Source: JAWPMV01 sp038527215
Lineage (GTDB): Bacteria; Bacteroidota; Bacteroidia; J057
Assembly: GCA_038527215.1 (NCBI GenBank)
Contig: JBCBGC010000051.1
Span: 1 to 49,000 of the forward strand
DNA: 49,000 nt
Direction: 5' to 3'
Under the pieces are notes generated by a model that worked only from the letters and a program-made list of their open reading frames with translations, was not told where the DNA came from and did not search any database. A program made the position numbers and the translations under genes. Shown here in pieces: positions 1 through 8,496 of the stretch. Position 1 is the stretch's first letter. Each line of letters begins with the position of its first letter.

Positions 1-199
1 CTCCTTGCTCAATGAGTCCCAGTTCCCCCTGAAGAAAACGCTGAAGGGTATCCTGCGTCATCCCCATGCCGCTTTGCCAAAAGCCGATTAGCATGATCAA
101 CATCAGAAAGCCTACCAGACTGAGCAGCCCGGCAAGCACCAGGGCGGACCAAGGTGATCGGGCAGAAGAGGAGGGAGAAGACAGCAAAGGTGATCCCAT
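1..199 (-). CDS. N-terminal fragment of a membrane protein, probably a CPBP-family intramembrane protease
   Basis: This reading frame starts at an ATG (complement of 197-199) and runs off the left edge, so only about 66 residues are visible. It has a short Ser-rich cytoplasmic start, then one strongly hydrophobic segment at about residues 20-42, then a polar stretch containing MTQDTLQ. It is divergent from dusB. In Bacteroidota a CPBP (CAAX/bacteriocin-processing) intramembrane protease often sits next to dusB, and this N-terminus has the right shape, but the glutamate/histidine catalytic motifs would lie outside the window. The family name is therefore inference from context. That a membrane protein starts here is fairly safe. 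Confidence 0.5.
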   Translation of the reverse strand, partial: MGSPLLSSPSSSARSPWSALVLAGLLSLVGFLMLIMLIGFWQSGMGMTQDTLQRFLQGELGLIEQG

Positions 200-345
200 G
201 AGGTTCGCGGAAATATGCTTAAATTTACGACATATCTTAAGATCCCTTTTTATTCTATCAGATTTCGGGACTTTTCTGCAATTTTTTTGTGGAAAATCAG
301 GACCCGGACTATCTCATAAAAGAAGTGCGCGCAGCACCTGTGGAC

Positions 346-1443
346 ATGGTGAAGATTGGTAACGTTGATTTAGGAGAATTCCCGTTTCTGCTGGCTCCCA
401 TGGAGGATGTCAGCGACCCGCCCTTCCGCGTATTGTGTAAGGAACAGGGAGCGGACATTGTTTATACGGAATTTATTAGTTCCGAGGGCTTGATTCGCTA
501 CGCAGATAAAAGTGTCGAAAAACTTGATATCTACGAAGCAGAGCGGCCGGTAGGCATACAGATCTTTGGCAATAATGTCGAATCCATGCGCCAGTGTACG
601 CGCATCGTGGAATCAGTAGGGCCAGAAGTGATAGACATTAACTATGGCTGTCCGGTCAAAAAAGTAGCCTGTAAAGGCTCGGGAGCAGGCATCCTGCGGG
701 ATATCCCAAAAATGGAATCCATGACCCGGGAGATTGTCAACACGACACACCTTCCGGTCACCGTCAAGACCCGGCTGGGATGGGACGAGCATAGCATCAA
801 GATTTTGGAAGTGGCTTTGCGCCTGCAAGATGTTGGCATCAAAGCGCTCGCGATCCACGGACGGACGCGCAAGCAAATGTATAAAGGGGAAGCCAATTGG
901 GATTACATAGGCGAAGTAGCCAATCATCCCGATATCGAGATTCCAATTTTCGGAAACGGGGATGTGGACAGTCCTGAAAAAGCCCTCGAAATGCGGGAAA
1001 CCTACGGCGTGGATGGCATCATGATTGGCCGCGCATCCATCGGGAATCCCTGGTTTTTTGCGCAAGCCAAACATTTTATGGCTACCGGCGAGCATCTGCC
1101 TCTGCCCACCCTGGCGGAAAAGGTGGATGTCTGTAAACGACATATTTTGATGTCTGTGAAGTGGAAAGGGGAGTTGGAGGCAATTCGCGAAATGAGAAGA
1201 CATTATGGATCCTATTTCAAAGGGATTCACGGCTTTAAGCCTTACCGCATGAAATTGGTCACCAGCGTAGATTTGCAAGAAATTCTGGATATTTTGGCGT
1301 ATATTAAAGAGAACTTTACGAGCGAATCCGAACTCACTCCCCCCAAAGGATTCGACCGCCAGCCCAAACCGCTGGTACGCCTTGAAGGAATACGGTATGG
1401 AAGAAGCATAAAAAAGAAGCTTACTGTACCGGCTAACCGCTGA
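346..1443 (+). CDS. dusB: tRNA-dihydrouridine synthase B
   Basis: This FMN enzyme reduces specific uridines in the tRNA D-loop to dihydrouridine, using NADPH. The TIM-barrel flavin-binding start is APMEDVSDPPFR near residue 18. The catalytic loop contains NYGCPVKKVACKGSGA, with the conserved proton-donor Cys and neighbouring Lys. The phosphate-binding segments are IFGNGDVDSPEKA and GIMIGRASIGNPWFF. A helical RNA-binding domain follows. I start at the ATG at 346 (365 aa) because family members begin close to the MVKIGNVDLG segment. An in-frame ATG at 289 would add 19 unconserved residues. The gene is divergent from the membrane protease fragment. Identity is very clear. Confidence 0.95.
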   Translation: MVKIGNVDLGEFPFLLAPMEDVSDPPFRVLCKEQGADIVYTEFISSEGLIRYADKSVEKLDIYEAERPVGIQIFGNNVESMRQCTRIVESVGPEVIDINYGCPVKKVACKGSGAGILRDIPKMESMTREIVNTTHLPVTVKTRLGWDEHSIKILEVALRLQDVGIKALAIHGRTRKQMYKGEANWDYIGEVANHPDIEIPIFGNGDVDSPEKALEMRETYGVDGIMIGRASIGNPWFFAQAKHFMATGEHLPLPTLAEKVDVCKRHILMSVKWKGELEAIREMRRHYGSYFKGIHGFKPYRMKLVTSVDLQEILDILAYIKENFTSESELTPPKGFDRQPKPLVRLEGIRYGRSIKKKLTVPANR

Positions 1444-1566
1444 TAATGAGGCGGGAAAAACAAACAACAGGCACAAAAAAGTTCAGACTTTCTGATTCAC
1501 GATGAAATTGACTATCTTATCGGCTCAAATTTTACCTGTTTGAAGTACCATCAAATTATTGATATC

Positions 1567-3876
1567 ATGAAACTCCGATTATGCTTTTTGGGGCTAGCTC
1601 TCGGGCTGTGTATCCCCTCCTGGGCACAAGAGGGAGTGGACGTAACTCAGCTCACAGCAGATCCTAAGACCTTTATTTTTAGTAACAATAAAAATACGGT
1701 CAAGGCTTATATCAACAGTGAGTTCGAGACCAAAACCACTTGCTGCGGTAATGACCGCATTTATCTGGAAGTAAAAATCGACCCTAATGGTCATGTACTC
1801 TCCGCCAAGACGTTGACCGGCAAAAACGATTGCTACAAGCAGTCAGCGATCGACATCATCCGCAATGTGAAATGGGACACCAAGGATTTCAAAGGCGCTA
1901 AGTCTATCTATTTTGAAATCAAGCCCGGAGTAGATTGCAAGGATGGTCGGGACAATACCTATGCTCAGGTCAAGATTTTCAATAATCCTTTCTGGGACGA
2001 AAACGGGAACAAAGTATCAGGCGGTACACGTCCTGTGGCCGTGGCTACGCCTCCGGCGACTCAGCCCGAGCCAAGACCTGCTACCCCTCAGCCTACCGTA
2101 ACTCCGGAACCTACGCCAGCTGCTACTCAGCCGGCAGCCAGTGAGCCGGTAGCTACTACCCCTCAGCCTGCTCCTACCCGGAGTCAGCCTGAGCCAACTC
2201 CTTCTACCCCTCAGCCAGTAGTTTCTGCGGAACCTACGCCTACTCCTCCGGATGATGGTTCTAATATGCTTCAGCCTACTACGGCTGCTGCCGAACCTGC
2301 GCCGCTGACTCAGGACGAGAAAGATGCTATCGCTCAGGAAGAACAGGAAAAAGAAAGAATCTCCGCTGAGATCACCAGCCTACGTGAGCAAATGGCTCGC
2401 ATGAGAGCACAAGAAGAAGTTACTTTCCAGCGTGAACTGGAAGCCAAAAAAGCTCAACAGCAGACCACTAGAGCAGTAGCTCAAAATAACGAGCCCGAGC
2501 CAGATTGGGGAAGCGAAGGTAATGGAGGCTTATTCCTCGATGACCAAGACTATGAAGGAAACGATAAGCCTTTCGAAGGTGATAAAAAGAAAAAGAACCA
2601 GGGCGAGCAGGTAGCTCAAAGTGAAGAAGAGCGCATCCGCCAGCGTATTCAGGACTTACAGCGTCGTCAGGATGATATCCGCCGCCAGTCCGAAGATCGT
2701 GAGCGCCAGCGCCAGCAAGCCATCGCCGATGCGGAAAGAGACAACCAGGAAATCCTGAACCTAGAGCAGGAAAGACTGCAAATGGAGAGCGAACTCGCCA
2801 ACACCCAGGAAGAGAAAGAACTTCAGGGGATGCAGGAAATGGTGCAGCAGACCGAAGATGTGCGCCGGACGGGTGAAAACGAATACCAGCGCATTCTCGA
2901 CGAGATCAATCGTCTAAAAGAAGAAGCCGCTATTAAAATCGCTGATCTTGAGCGCGCCAAAGATGACATGGAAAGAGCCATGGCTGACAAGCAGCGCAGA
3001 GAGCAGGAAATCATGCTGATCAGAACCCAGCGCGGATTGGACAACGAGCGTCGTTTGGAAGAGTTGCGCATTAGCATGGCCCAGTCTACCGGAGGTGCTC
3101 CGATCAATGTTGCTTCAAGCAGCACAGGTCTGACCCCTGTCAGTGGCAACGATCTGCTTCAGAGCCTGATGCCTCAGTTGGAAACCAAAGCGGACAGCGA
3201 AAAGCTCAAAATGCTCATCGAACAGATGGAACTGTTACGTCGCGAAATAGAATTCCTGCGTAGCCAGGGAGGCGGAGGAAATACCTCTATTACGTCTCCG
3301 GGCGGCACCCCACGTTCTGCTCCTGCCACGGTTAACAACAAACCTACGGTACCCGGAGGAAGAAATGCCGCTACCGACAAAAGCTATAAGAATGTGAATA
3401 TCTATCAGCCAGGAGTAGACAAGAGTATTTACAAATCCAATAAGTACACTCCTCCTCCGGCTGAAAAGCAGACCGGTCACAAGCCCGGCAAAGGCTATAG
3501 CCCGGATGCCAGCCACGCTGATACGCACGCCAACAGCAAAGGGCCTCAGTTTTCTCCTCGTTACTATATCGACGGAGAGGATGCCATGAAAAATGTCATC
3601 ACTGACCGGCTCCAGAAAGGTGGTGTTTGTGGGTTGTCTCATGCGGTATTCGCCGTAACCCTCAATCCAGATGGAAGCGTAGCCAGCCATCAGGTGCTGA
3701 GTGCTAACTCTATCCAGGTGCAGGCCCAAATGGATATGATTATCCCCAGCCTGCAATTCAACCCGATTGAGGCCCGCTATCGCCAGACTATCTATCAGGA
3801 AGTGAAAGGAGAGATTGTATGTGGAGATGAAGCCACCATCAACCTCCGCGAAGTACCTAGTCTGATCAAGGAATAA
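1567..3876 (+). CDS. secreted coiled-coil protein with a TonB-C-like domain at each end
   Basis: The 769-aa product begins with a signal peptide (MKLRLCFLG...SWAQ). I chose the ATG at 1567 because it starts exactly at the signal peptide; an upstream TTG at 1540 only adds residues. Residues about 30-120 form a compact domain with DPNGHVLSAKTLTGKNDC, which resembles the C-terminal domain of energy-transducer TonB proteins and carries four Cys. A Pro/Thr/Gln-rich spacer follows (about 155-255), then a long charged coiled coil (about 265-560). The final 100 residues are a second domain of the same type (LNPDGSVASHQVLSA) with paired Cys. It is followed directly by a terminator, so it is probably monocistronic. 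Function is not known. It may be a periplasmic or outer-membrane structural or adaptor protein. Confidence 0.8.
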   Translation: MKLRLCFLGLALGLCIPSWAQEGVDVTQLTADPKTFIFSNNKNTVKAYINSEFETKTTCCGNDRIYLEVKIDPNGHVLSAKTLTGKNDCYKQSAIDIIRNVKWDTKDFKGAKSIYFEIKPGVDCKDGRDNTYAQVKIFNNPFWDENGNKVSGGTRPVAVATPPATQPEPRPATPQPTVTPEPTPAATQPAASEPVATTPQPAPTRSQPEPTPSTPQPVVSAEPTPTPPDDGSNMLQPTTAAAEPAPLTQDEKDAIAQEEQEKERISAEITSLREQMARMRAQEEVTFQRELEAKKAQQQTTRAVAQNNEPEPDWGSEGNGGLFLDDQDYEGNDKPFEGDKKKKNQGEQVAQSEEERIRQRIQDLQRRQDDIRRQSEDRERQRQQAIADAERDNQEILNLEQERLQMESELANTQEEKELQGMQEMVQQTEDVRRTGENEYQRILDEINRLKEEAAIKIADLERAKDDMERAMADKQRREQEIMLIRTQRGLDNERRLEELRISMAQSTGGAPINVASSSTGLTPVSGNDLLQSLMPQLETKADSEKLKMLIEQMELLRREIEFLRSQGGGGNTSITSPGGTPRSAPATVNNKPTVPGGRNAATDKSYKNVNIYQPGVDKSIYKSNKYTPPPAEKQTGHKPGKGYSPDASHADTHANSKGPQFSPRYYIDGEDAMKNVITDRLQKGGVCGLSHAVFAVTLNPDGSVASHQVLSANSIQVQAQMDMIIPSLQFNPIEARYRQTIYQEVKGEIVCGDEATINLREVPSLIKE

Positions 3877-3898
3877 GGATTTTATCCACGAGATAAAA

Positions 3899-3928
3899 AG
3901 CCGGGCTCAATGAGCCCGGCTTTTTTTT
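3899..3928 (+). terminator. rho-independent terminator after the coiled-coil protein gene
   Basis: The arms AGCCGGGCTCA (3899-3909) and TGAGCCCGGCT (3911-3921) form a GC-rich stem directly followed by a run of T to 3928. It lies about 20 bases after the stop codon at 3876. Confidence 0.9.
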
Positions 3929-4017
3929 AGGCCGATTTTTCTCACTTTTCCACATTTCCACAAGTACGGGTGTTGAAAATATTCCTGGATCGTGGACAGG
4001 CTCTCCCCGCCATACCT

Positions 4018-4025
4018 TACCTTTG
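4018..4025 (+). promoter_or_regulatory. Bacteroidota -7 promoter box (TACCTTTG)
   Basis: TACCTTTG matches the Bacteroidota housekeeping -7 consensus TAnnTTTG exactly. It lies 95 bases upstream of the ATPase start at 4120. No convincing -33 TTG was found at the usual spacing, so this is a moderate call. Confidence 0.5.
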
Positions 4026-4119
4026 ATACTCCCATCTATTCTATCATTTGTCCGTGTTTACTTTTCATTCAAACGAGCCTGGCTCAGTTTGAGGATGGGT
4101 GTGTATGAACGTTTGAAGT

Positions 4120-5880
4120 ATGAGTACTACCGCAAATTTCAAAGTAGATCCCCGACTCGCCTCGCTCCTGGGGGAGAACTACCGCTCCACAGAATTGGCC
4201 ATCAAAGAACTGGTGGACAATGCCTATGATGCGGATGCCAACCACGTGTGGGTGCAGTTGCCTCAGCCCTTGACCAATGAGCCGATCATCATTGCAGACG
4301 ATGGTACCGGCATGACGGAACAAGAGGTCCGCAATGAGTACCTGAACATTGCCAGCAGCCGGGTTTCCCGTAAAGGAGAGCGGACTCGTCTTAAGAATCG
4401 CCTGGTTAAGGGCCGCAAAGGGATCGGAAAATTTGCCGGGCTCATGGTAGCTTCTCTCATGGAAGTAAAAACCAAAACCAGAGGCAAAGGTACCCATCTT
4501 AAAATATGGCGGGATGAGATCATCAAGACCAAACACGACCTGGAGCAAATCAACTTGCCCTTGGCAGTAGAGGAAGCCCCACAAGATGAAAGCGGTACAG
4601 AGATCATTCTCAGCGGAATCAATCAGAATTTCACTTTTCCTAATGCAGACCGTCTTAAGCGGCTCCTCATCCTGGAATACGGACGTACCCCGGATTTTAA
4701 CATCTACGTGGACGGAGAAATGGTCGATATTGAAGATATCCCTGGGGATATCTATGAGGACCATATCAACCTCTCCAATGGAGAAAAAGCCCGTCTTCGC
4801 TATACCATCTCAGATGGCAGAAAATCCCTTAAGCAATCAGGGATTGCCGTGAGGGTAGGAGGGAAGATTGTCGGCTCTCCCAGATTCTTTGACCTGCAAT
4901 ACGATGAGAACATTCCTCCCAGATTATTGAGAAGAATTTTTGGTGAGGTTGAGGCTGATAGCCTGGAGGATGATGTAACCGCGGACTGGGGAGCCATCAT
5001 TGACAATAGTAAGGTCCTGGTTGAGCTAGGGAACAAAATCAGACCCATCCTGCAGCAATCTTTCCAGCAGGTATATGTGCGGGAAATAGATATGGCCAAA
5101 AGCCGCCTGAAGAAGCGCATTGAACAGGGGCTCGACCGACTGCCTCCTTACCGGAGGAAATTTGCGGAGAATGCGCTGGAGAAAGTGTTGAAGAAGTTTT
5201 TCGGAGAAAGCGAATCCCGCATCGCCACGGTAATTTCCTTGCTGCTGGATTCCTTTGAGAAAAATGATTACTGGATGGTGATGCAGCAAGTGGAAGATGC
5301 AAATGAAGCGATACCAGAAGCTCAGGTAGATGCGTTCTCCGCCTTTGGTATGCTGGACGTAGCCCTGATCGCTCAGCAGTCTTCTCAGCGCCTCAGTATC
5401 CTGCAAAAACTGGAGCACTTGATCCTTCGGGGGGACACCCCTCCTGAGCAAATTCTCAAGGCACTCAGCAATAACCTGTGGATTTTTGGGAATCAGTATT
5501 CCCTTTTGTCCACCAACTCAGAATTGCAAAAGGTCATCGACATGTACATCAGCCATAAATTCGTGAATGGCCACGCTCACCTGGCGCCGCACTTATTGCT
5601 GATGCAAGACTTCAATAAAGGCTTCCTTCTCCTGGACGTCAAGCAACCTGACCATGCGGTAGATTTGCTCGACCGCAGAAAAGCCAAGGAGATCAAAGCC
5701 GACCTCAGTGTGTACCTCCCCAATCGTGATATAGAAGTAATTATTCTTGGCGGGGCGCTAAGTCCCGGAATGGTAGAGCAAAAAGCCCAAGCAGACATTA
5801 AGTTTTTGTCCTACCAGGGCATGATTAGCGATGCCCGCGTTCAGCTGAATTGGCTCATAGAGGAGTTGAAAAAGCGGTAG
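4120..5880 (+). CDS. GHKL (MORC-like) ATPase with C-terminal Shedu/PD-(D/E)XK-like domain
   Basis: The 586-aa protein has a complete GHKL ATP-binding fold: N-box ELVDNAYDADA (residues 30-40), lid motifs DDGTGM (60-65) and GRKGIGKFAG (98-107). A long helical middle follows. The last 130 residues look like the Shedu-type nuclease fold: WIFGNQYSLL, then APHLLL, then LLDVKQPD (Asp506, Lys508), then VIILGG. In active relatives the strand before is usually RPDLL and the second motif ExK. Here the first Asp position is His491 and the second is Asp-Val-Lys, so activity is uncertain. The start codon directly follows an in-frame stop. The gene stands alone between terminators, as many single-gene defence or DNA-maintenance ATPases do. 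A defence role is inference from architecture only. Confidence 0.8.
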   Translation: MSTTANFKVDPRLASLLGENYRSTELAIKELVDNAYDADANHVWVQLPQPLTNEPIIIADDGTGMTEQEVRNEYLNIASSRVSRKGERTRLKNRLVKGRKGIGKFAGLMVASLMEVKTKTRGKGTHLKIWRDEIIKTKHDLEQINLPLAVEEAPQDESGTEIILSGINQNFTFPNADRLKRLLILEYGRTPDFNIYVDGEMVDIEDIPGDIYEDHINLSNGEKARLRYTISDGRKSLKQSGIAVRVGGKIVGSPRFFDLQYDENIPPRLLRRIFGEVEADSLEDDVTADWGAIIDNSKVLVELGNKIRPILQQSFQQVYVREIDMAKSRLKKRIEQGLDRLPPYRRKFAENALEKVLKKFFGESESRIATVISLLLDSFEKNDYWMVMQQVEDANEAIPEAQVDAFSAFGMLDVALIAQQSSQRLSILQKLEHLILRGDTPPEQILKALSNNLWIFGNQYSLLSTNSELQKVIDMYISHKFVNGHAHLAPHLLLMQDFNKGFLLLDVKQPDHAVDLLDRRKAKEIKADLSVYLPNRDIEVIILGGALSPGMVEQKAQADIKFLSYQGMISDARVQLNWLIEELKKR

Positions 5881-5933
5881 GCTCAGGGAACCAGTTGCAC
5901 GGATCCATCGAGCTAAGCTGAACAGATGTGCAC

Positions 5934-5966
5934 GGCGCAAGGCCTCTGGTCTTGCGCCATTTTTTT
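5934..5966 (+). terminator. rho-independent terminator after the GHKL ATPase
   Basis: The arms GGCGCAAG (5934-5941) and CTTGCGCC (5951-5958) enclose a 9-base loop and are followed by seven T. Confidence 0.85.
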
Positions 5967-6244
5967 ATCCTCGAACAAAAAAAAAGCGGCAAGCGATAAG
6001 AAGGCTCAGAGGAAGTTGTGTAATGAATGGGGAGAAAGATATAGGAGAATGCCCTCTCCGGGAGTCGATGTTGCTTTTCAGGGGCAAACAAGTCCTTCAA
6101 ATGGTGTAATATTTGGCTCGAAGAGCATTTCCATTCCTGCCTCTACCACCATACTTTAGTATTGTCTTTTAGGCATTACGCCAGATACAGAAGCTAGGGG
6201 TTAGGGTTGACTCTCCCAATGGGATCGAGTCCCCTAATTTTTAA

Positions 6245-6273
6245 AGCGGATCGCAAATTGCGGTCCGCTTTTT
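6245..6273 (+). terminator. rho-independent terminator closing the structured intergenic region
   Basis: AGCGGATCGCA (6245-6255) pairs with TGCGGTCCGCT (6259-6269), with one G-T wobble, and is followed by a T-rich run. It lies 280 bases after the previous plus-strand terminator, so it probably serves a separate transcript. Confidence 0.75.
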
Positions 6274-6318
6274 CTTTTATGCTACATCCCGAATAAAAGC
6301 GCGCTTAAGTCCTTATAT

Positions 6319-6350
6319 AAAAAAGGAACAGCCCCCTCAGAAAGGGGGCT
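6319..6350 (-). terminator. terminator for the sigma/anti-sigma-barrel operon
   Basis: AGCCCCCT (6330-6337) and AGGGGGCT (6343-6350) form an 8-bp GC-rich stem. On the minus strand a six-T run follows after five bases. It lies about 120 bases downstream of the stop codon at 6472. Confidence 0.55.
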
Positions 6351-6471
6351 GACTGTTAATCATTTCTCAAGGCGGCTATTGAGAAGTATACTTATTGAAA
6401 TCCATTATTAATTTACGAAAATAATCCAATATTTGTTGCCTTCTGACCTTCAGTTGTCCAAAATGCTTACA

Positions 6472-8496
6472 TCATTGGCCATTTGGAGCCCCCAGGCGGT
6501 ACATCAGGCCCAGACCTAATCCAGCACTGGACATTTTCTTTTCTAAGCCGTTGCTGCTGATGGTACGGGTTCTTTGAGTGCTAAACTGGAAATAGGGTTC
6601 TAACTGAAGGGCTAGCCGATCTGAAATGGTGTACTCAATGCCACCGGAAAGGTGAATGTTACCAATGTAGGTATCGTAACTGGCCTGGTGGGGTGCCTGA
6701 GCTCCTGCCAGACGGAAGTTGCTGGGACCGGGATCCGTTGCTTCAGGCGCAACCGCCATGGTTTCATCCAGCACAATCAGGGCCACGATGCCCAATTGGG
6801 TATACACCTTAAATTGAGAGGTAGAAGGCATATTGTAGCGGAAGAAGAGCGGAATCTCTACCAAGGCCAGATCTCCTTGTAAGGGGACCTCGATCCGGGT
6901 ATTGGAAGCCGCATCCGCGATGAAGTGATCAAAATTATATCTACGGTTTTCAAAAGCTAAGCCTGAAACCACACTCCATTCATCGTTTAATAAAAGTTCT
7001 ACCCTGGAACCAGCCATCCATCCCCAGTCGGGATTGCGGGAACTCAGCTCTAGCTTGGTGTTGGACATGGCCATATAGGTCCCGACCCGAACTTTGAGTT
7101 TATTACCTCTGAGCCGGTCAGCTTTGATCTGAGTTCCTTGACGAAGTTCGTCGAGATCGTTTTGTAATTGATATGAACGGAAACCCAGGCTCAATTGAAG
7201 CCTTCTGTTTTCGCCTATCCGTTGCGGAAATTTTTTCCAACTCTGCGCGGCCCGGTTCAACTCATCCTTACTGGCAAATCGTTCCTGCGCCAGCGGTTTT
7301 AATGGAGCTTGAGCCACGGCTGTATATGTGGGAGCCTTTACCTCATTGAGCAGTTGTCCCCAGCTCGGCTGAAGACTGCTAGGGGCGGCCAGGTATGACA
7401 AGAAAATTCCCATGCTTTCTCTTTCGCGATCTTCTCCTGTTTGTCCTGGTGAAGATGCGGCTGAGATGGGGTTTATCTGAGTGGGGCGGGCTGTTGAAGA
7501 AAGCACTTCTTCGATTGGCTCTTCTGTGGCTGACACCAAAGGTGCTGGCTGGGCGGGATTTTCTATTGCCTGAGGCGCAGTAGGCACAGCTTGGTCCGCC
7601 AGTAAATCGGATGAATTCTCCTGAAGACCAGAACCGAATTGCAAGCTGAATAAGAGGAGCAAGCCCACCGAAGCGGCAGTTACATAGGAGCGCCAGTTCT
7701 GATACCACAAAACAGCCGGTTCGCCTTCTGCTACCCGAAGCGTACGAGCCATGACCCGCCAATCAGCAGATCGGAAGGGCACAGAAAAATAAGCCAGTTT
7801 TTGGCGGAAAATTCTATAGAAGGGCAGATTGAGTTGCTCTTCCAAATGTGGCCACTCGGCAGTGGCTTTGGGTAATTCGTATGAACGCAGTTGCTGATGC
7901 ACCACGGTATCCAAGGGATGCTCATCCAGGCTTGCTTCCATCAGCGTCCAGTCAGCCGCTTCAAAAGGCAGCCTATGGTCCGCGAGTTTATCGCGCAGTG
8001 TCTCTTCGAAGGCTTCATTCATTTGGGCCTCCAGACCCTCCCAGGCCATCGGCGGTACCGCCAGGGAAGCAGCCGCAAGGGCGTCTCTGAGCTGAGTATC
8101 CAGCGGATGATCATCTAGTTCAGCTTCTATGGCCTCCCATCCTTCTACCGCACCTTCCAGTTCAAAACCGGATAGCTTTTCACTGATGGAAAGATCGAAG
8201 GCATCTCCTTCCAGGGTAGCGGCCAGCAGCGGCCAGTCTTTCTCGGCTCCCCCGAGTTCCAGTTCGGTAAGTTGCGTTTGAATTTCCTGGTCAAATCCCT
8301 CTTCCAGCTGATCGCCAAGCATTTGCCAATCCTCTGCCACAAAAGGGACACTGTGGTGAGCTAATTTTAATCGAATCTCTGCTTCGAAAGCCTCATTCAG
8401 GAATTGTTCCATTTCCTCCCAGGCATGAGAGGGTAGGGGTAGCTCGTACCCAAACAATTTTCCCCGAATAATGCTATCTAAGTAGTGATCACGCAT
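6472..8496 (-). CDS. fused anti-sigma-like repeat / transmembrane / outer-membrane beta-barrel protein
   Basis: The 674-aa protein has three parts. Residues 3-255 are eight tandem 31-32-residue units, each with a KL-type helix, a Leu-Pro or Val-Pro turn and a Trp (26, 57, 88, 120, 152, 183, 215, 246). Residues about 267-290 are one hydrophobic helix preceded by NWRSY. After a Pro/Ala/Ser-rich linker (290-400), residues about 430-674 read like a Bacteroidota outer-membrane barrel, with alternating aromatic strands and a final GLGLMYRLG strand. There is no N-terminal signal peptide, so the repeats should stay in the cytoplasm. It overlaps the upstream ECF sigma gene by 8 bases, as an anti-sigma factor would. 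The split version at 21427-23273 supports the domain boundaries. That it spans both membranes is inference. Confidence 0.8.
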   Translation of the reverse strand: MRDHYLDSIIRGKLFGYELPLPSHAWEEMEQFLNEAFEAEIRLKLAHHSVPFVAEDWQMLGDQLEEGFDQEIQTQLTELELGGAEKDWPLLAATLEGDAFDLSISEKLSGFELEGAVEGWEAIEAELDDHPLDTQLRDALAAASLAVPPMAWEGLEAQMNEAFEETLRDKLADHRLPFEAADWTLMEASLDEHPLDTVVHQQLRSYELPKATAEWPHLEEQLNLPFYRIFRQKLAYFSVPFRSADWRVMARTLRVAEGEPAVLWYQNWRSYVTAASVGLLLLFSLQFGSGLQENSSDLLADQAVPTAPQAIENPAQPAPLVSATEEPIEEVLSSTARPTQINPISAASSPGQTGEDRERESMGIFLSYLAAPSSLQPSWGQLLNEVKAPTYTAVAQAPLKPLAQERFASKDELNRAAQSWKKFPQRIGENRRLQLSLGFRSYQLQNDLDELRQGTQIKADRLRGNKLKVRVGTYMAMSNTKLELSSRNPDWGWMAGSRVELLLNDEWSVVSGLAFENRRYNFDHFIADAASNTRIEVPLQGDLALVEIPLFFRYNMPSTSQFKVYTQLGIVALIVLDETMAVAPEATDPGPSNFRLAGAQAPHQASYDTYIGNIHLSGGIEYTISDRLALQLEPYFQFSTQRTRTISSNGLEKKMSSAGLGLGLMYRLGAPNGQ

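Larger units (their letters stand above)
5967..6471. other. non-coding interval with many stem-loops; possible small RNA
   Basis: No credible protein gene is present. Several local hairpins occur on the plus strand: GGAGA/TCTCC near 6043-6058, GCTC-GAA-GAGC near 6116-6127, ATACT/AGTAT near 6150-6162, and a long bulged stem at 6201-6237 (TTAGGG, GACTC and TCCC pair with GGGA, GAGTC and CCCTAA). GTGTAATG near 6018 could pair with CATTACGC near 6173 to close the set. The interval ends in a plus-strand terminator at 6245-6273. This is compatible with an independent structured RNA of 250-300 nt, but no known family (tmRNA, RNase P RNA, SRP RNA) was recognised. Confidence 0.35.

Noticed and set aside
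613..1476. 287-aa reading frame antisense to dusB
   Set aside because: It lies wholly opposite a clear gene, has no recognisable domain, and its translation looks like an antisense shadow.
3235..3756. 173-aa reading frame antisense to the coiled-coil protein
   Set aside because: Opposite strand of a long, well-structured gene; no domain recognised.
6190..6240. tRNA-like T-arm (GGATCGAGTCC) in the intergenic region
   Set aside because: The first T of the T-loop is A, no acceptor stem or anticodon arm can be drawn, and the bases fit better into the long bulged stem at 6201-6237.
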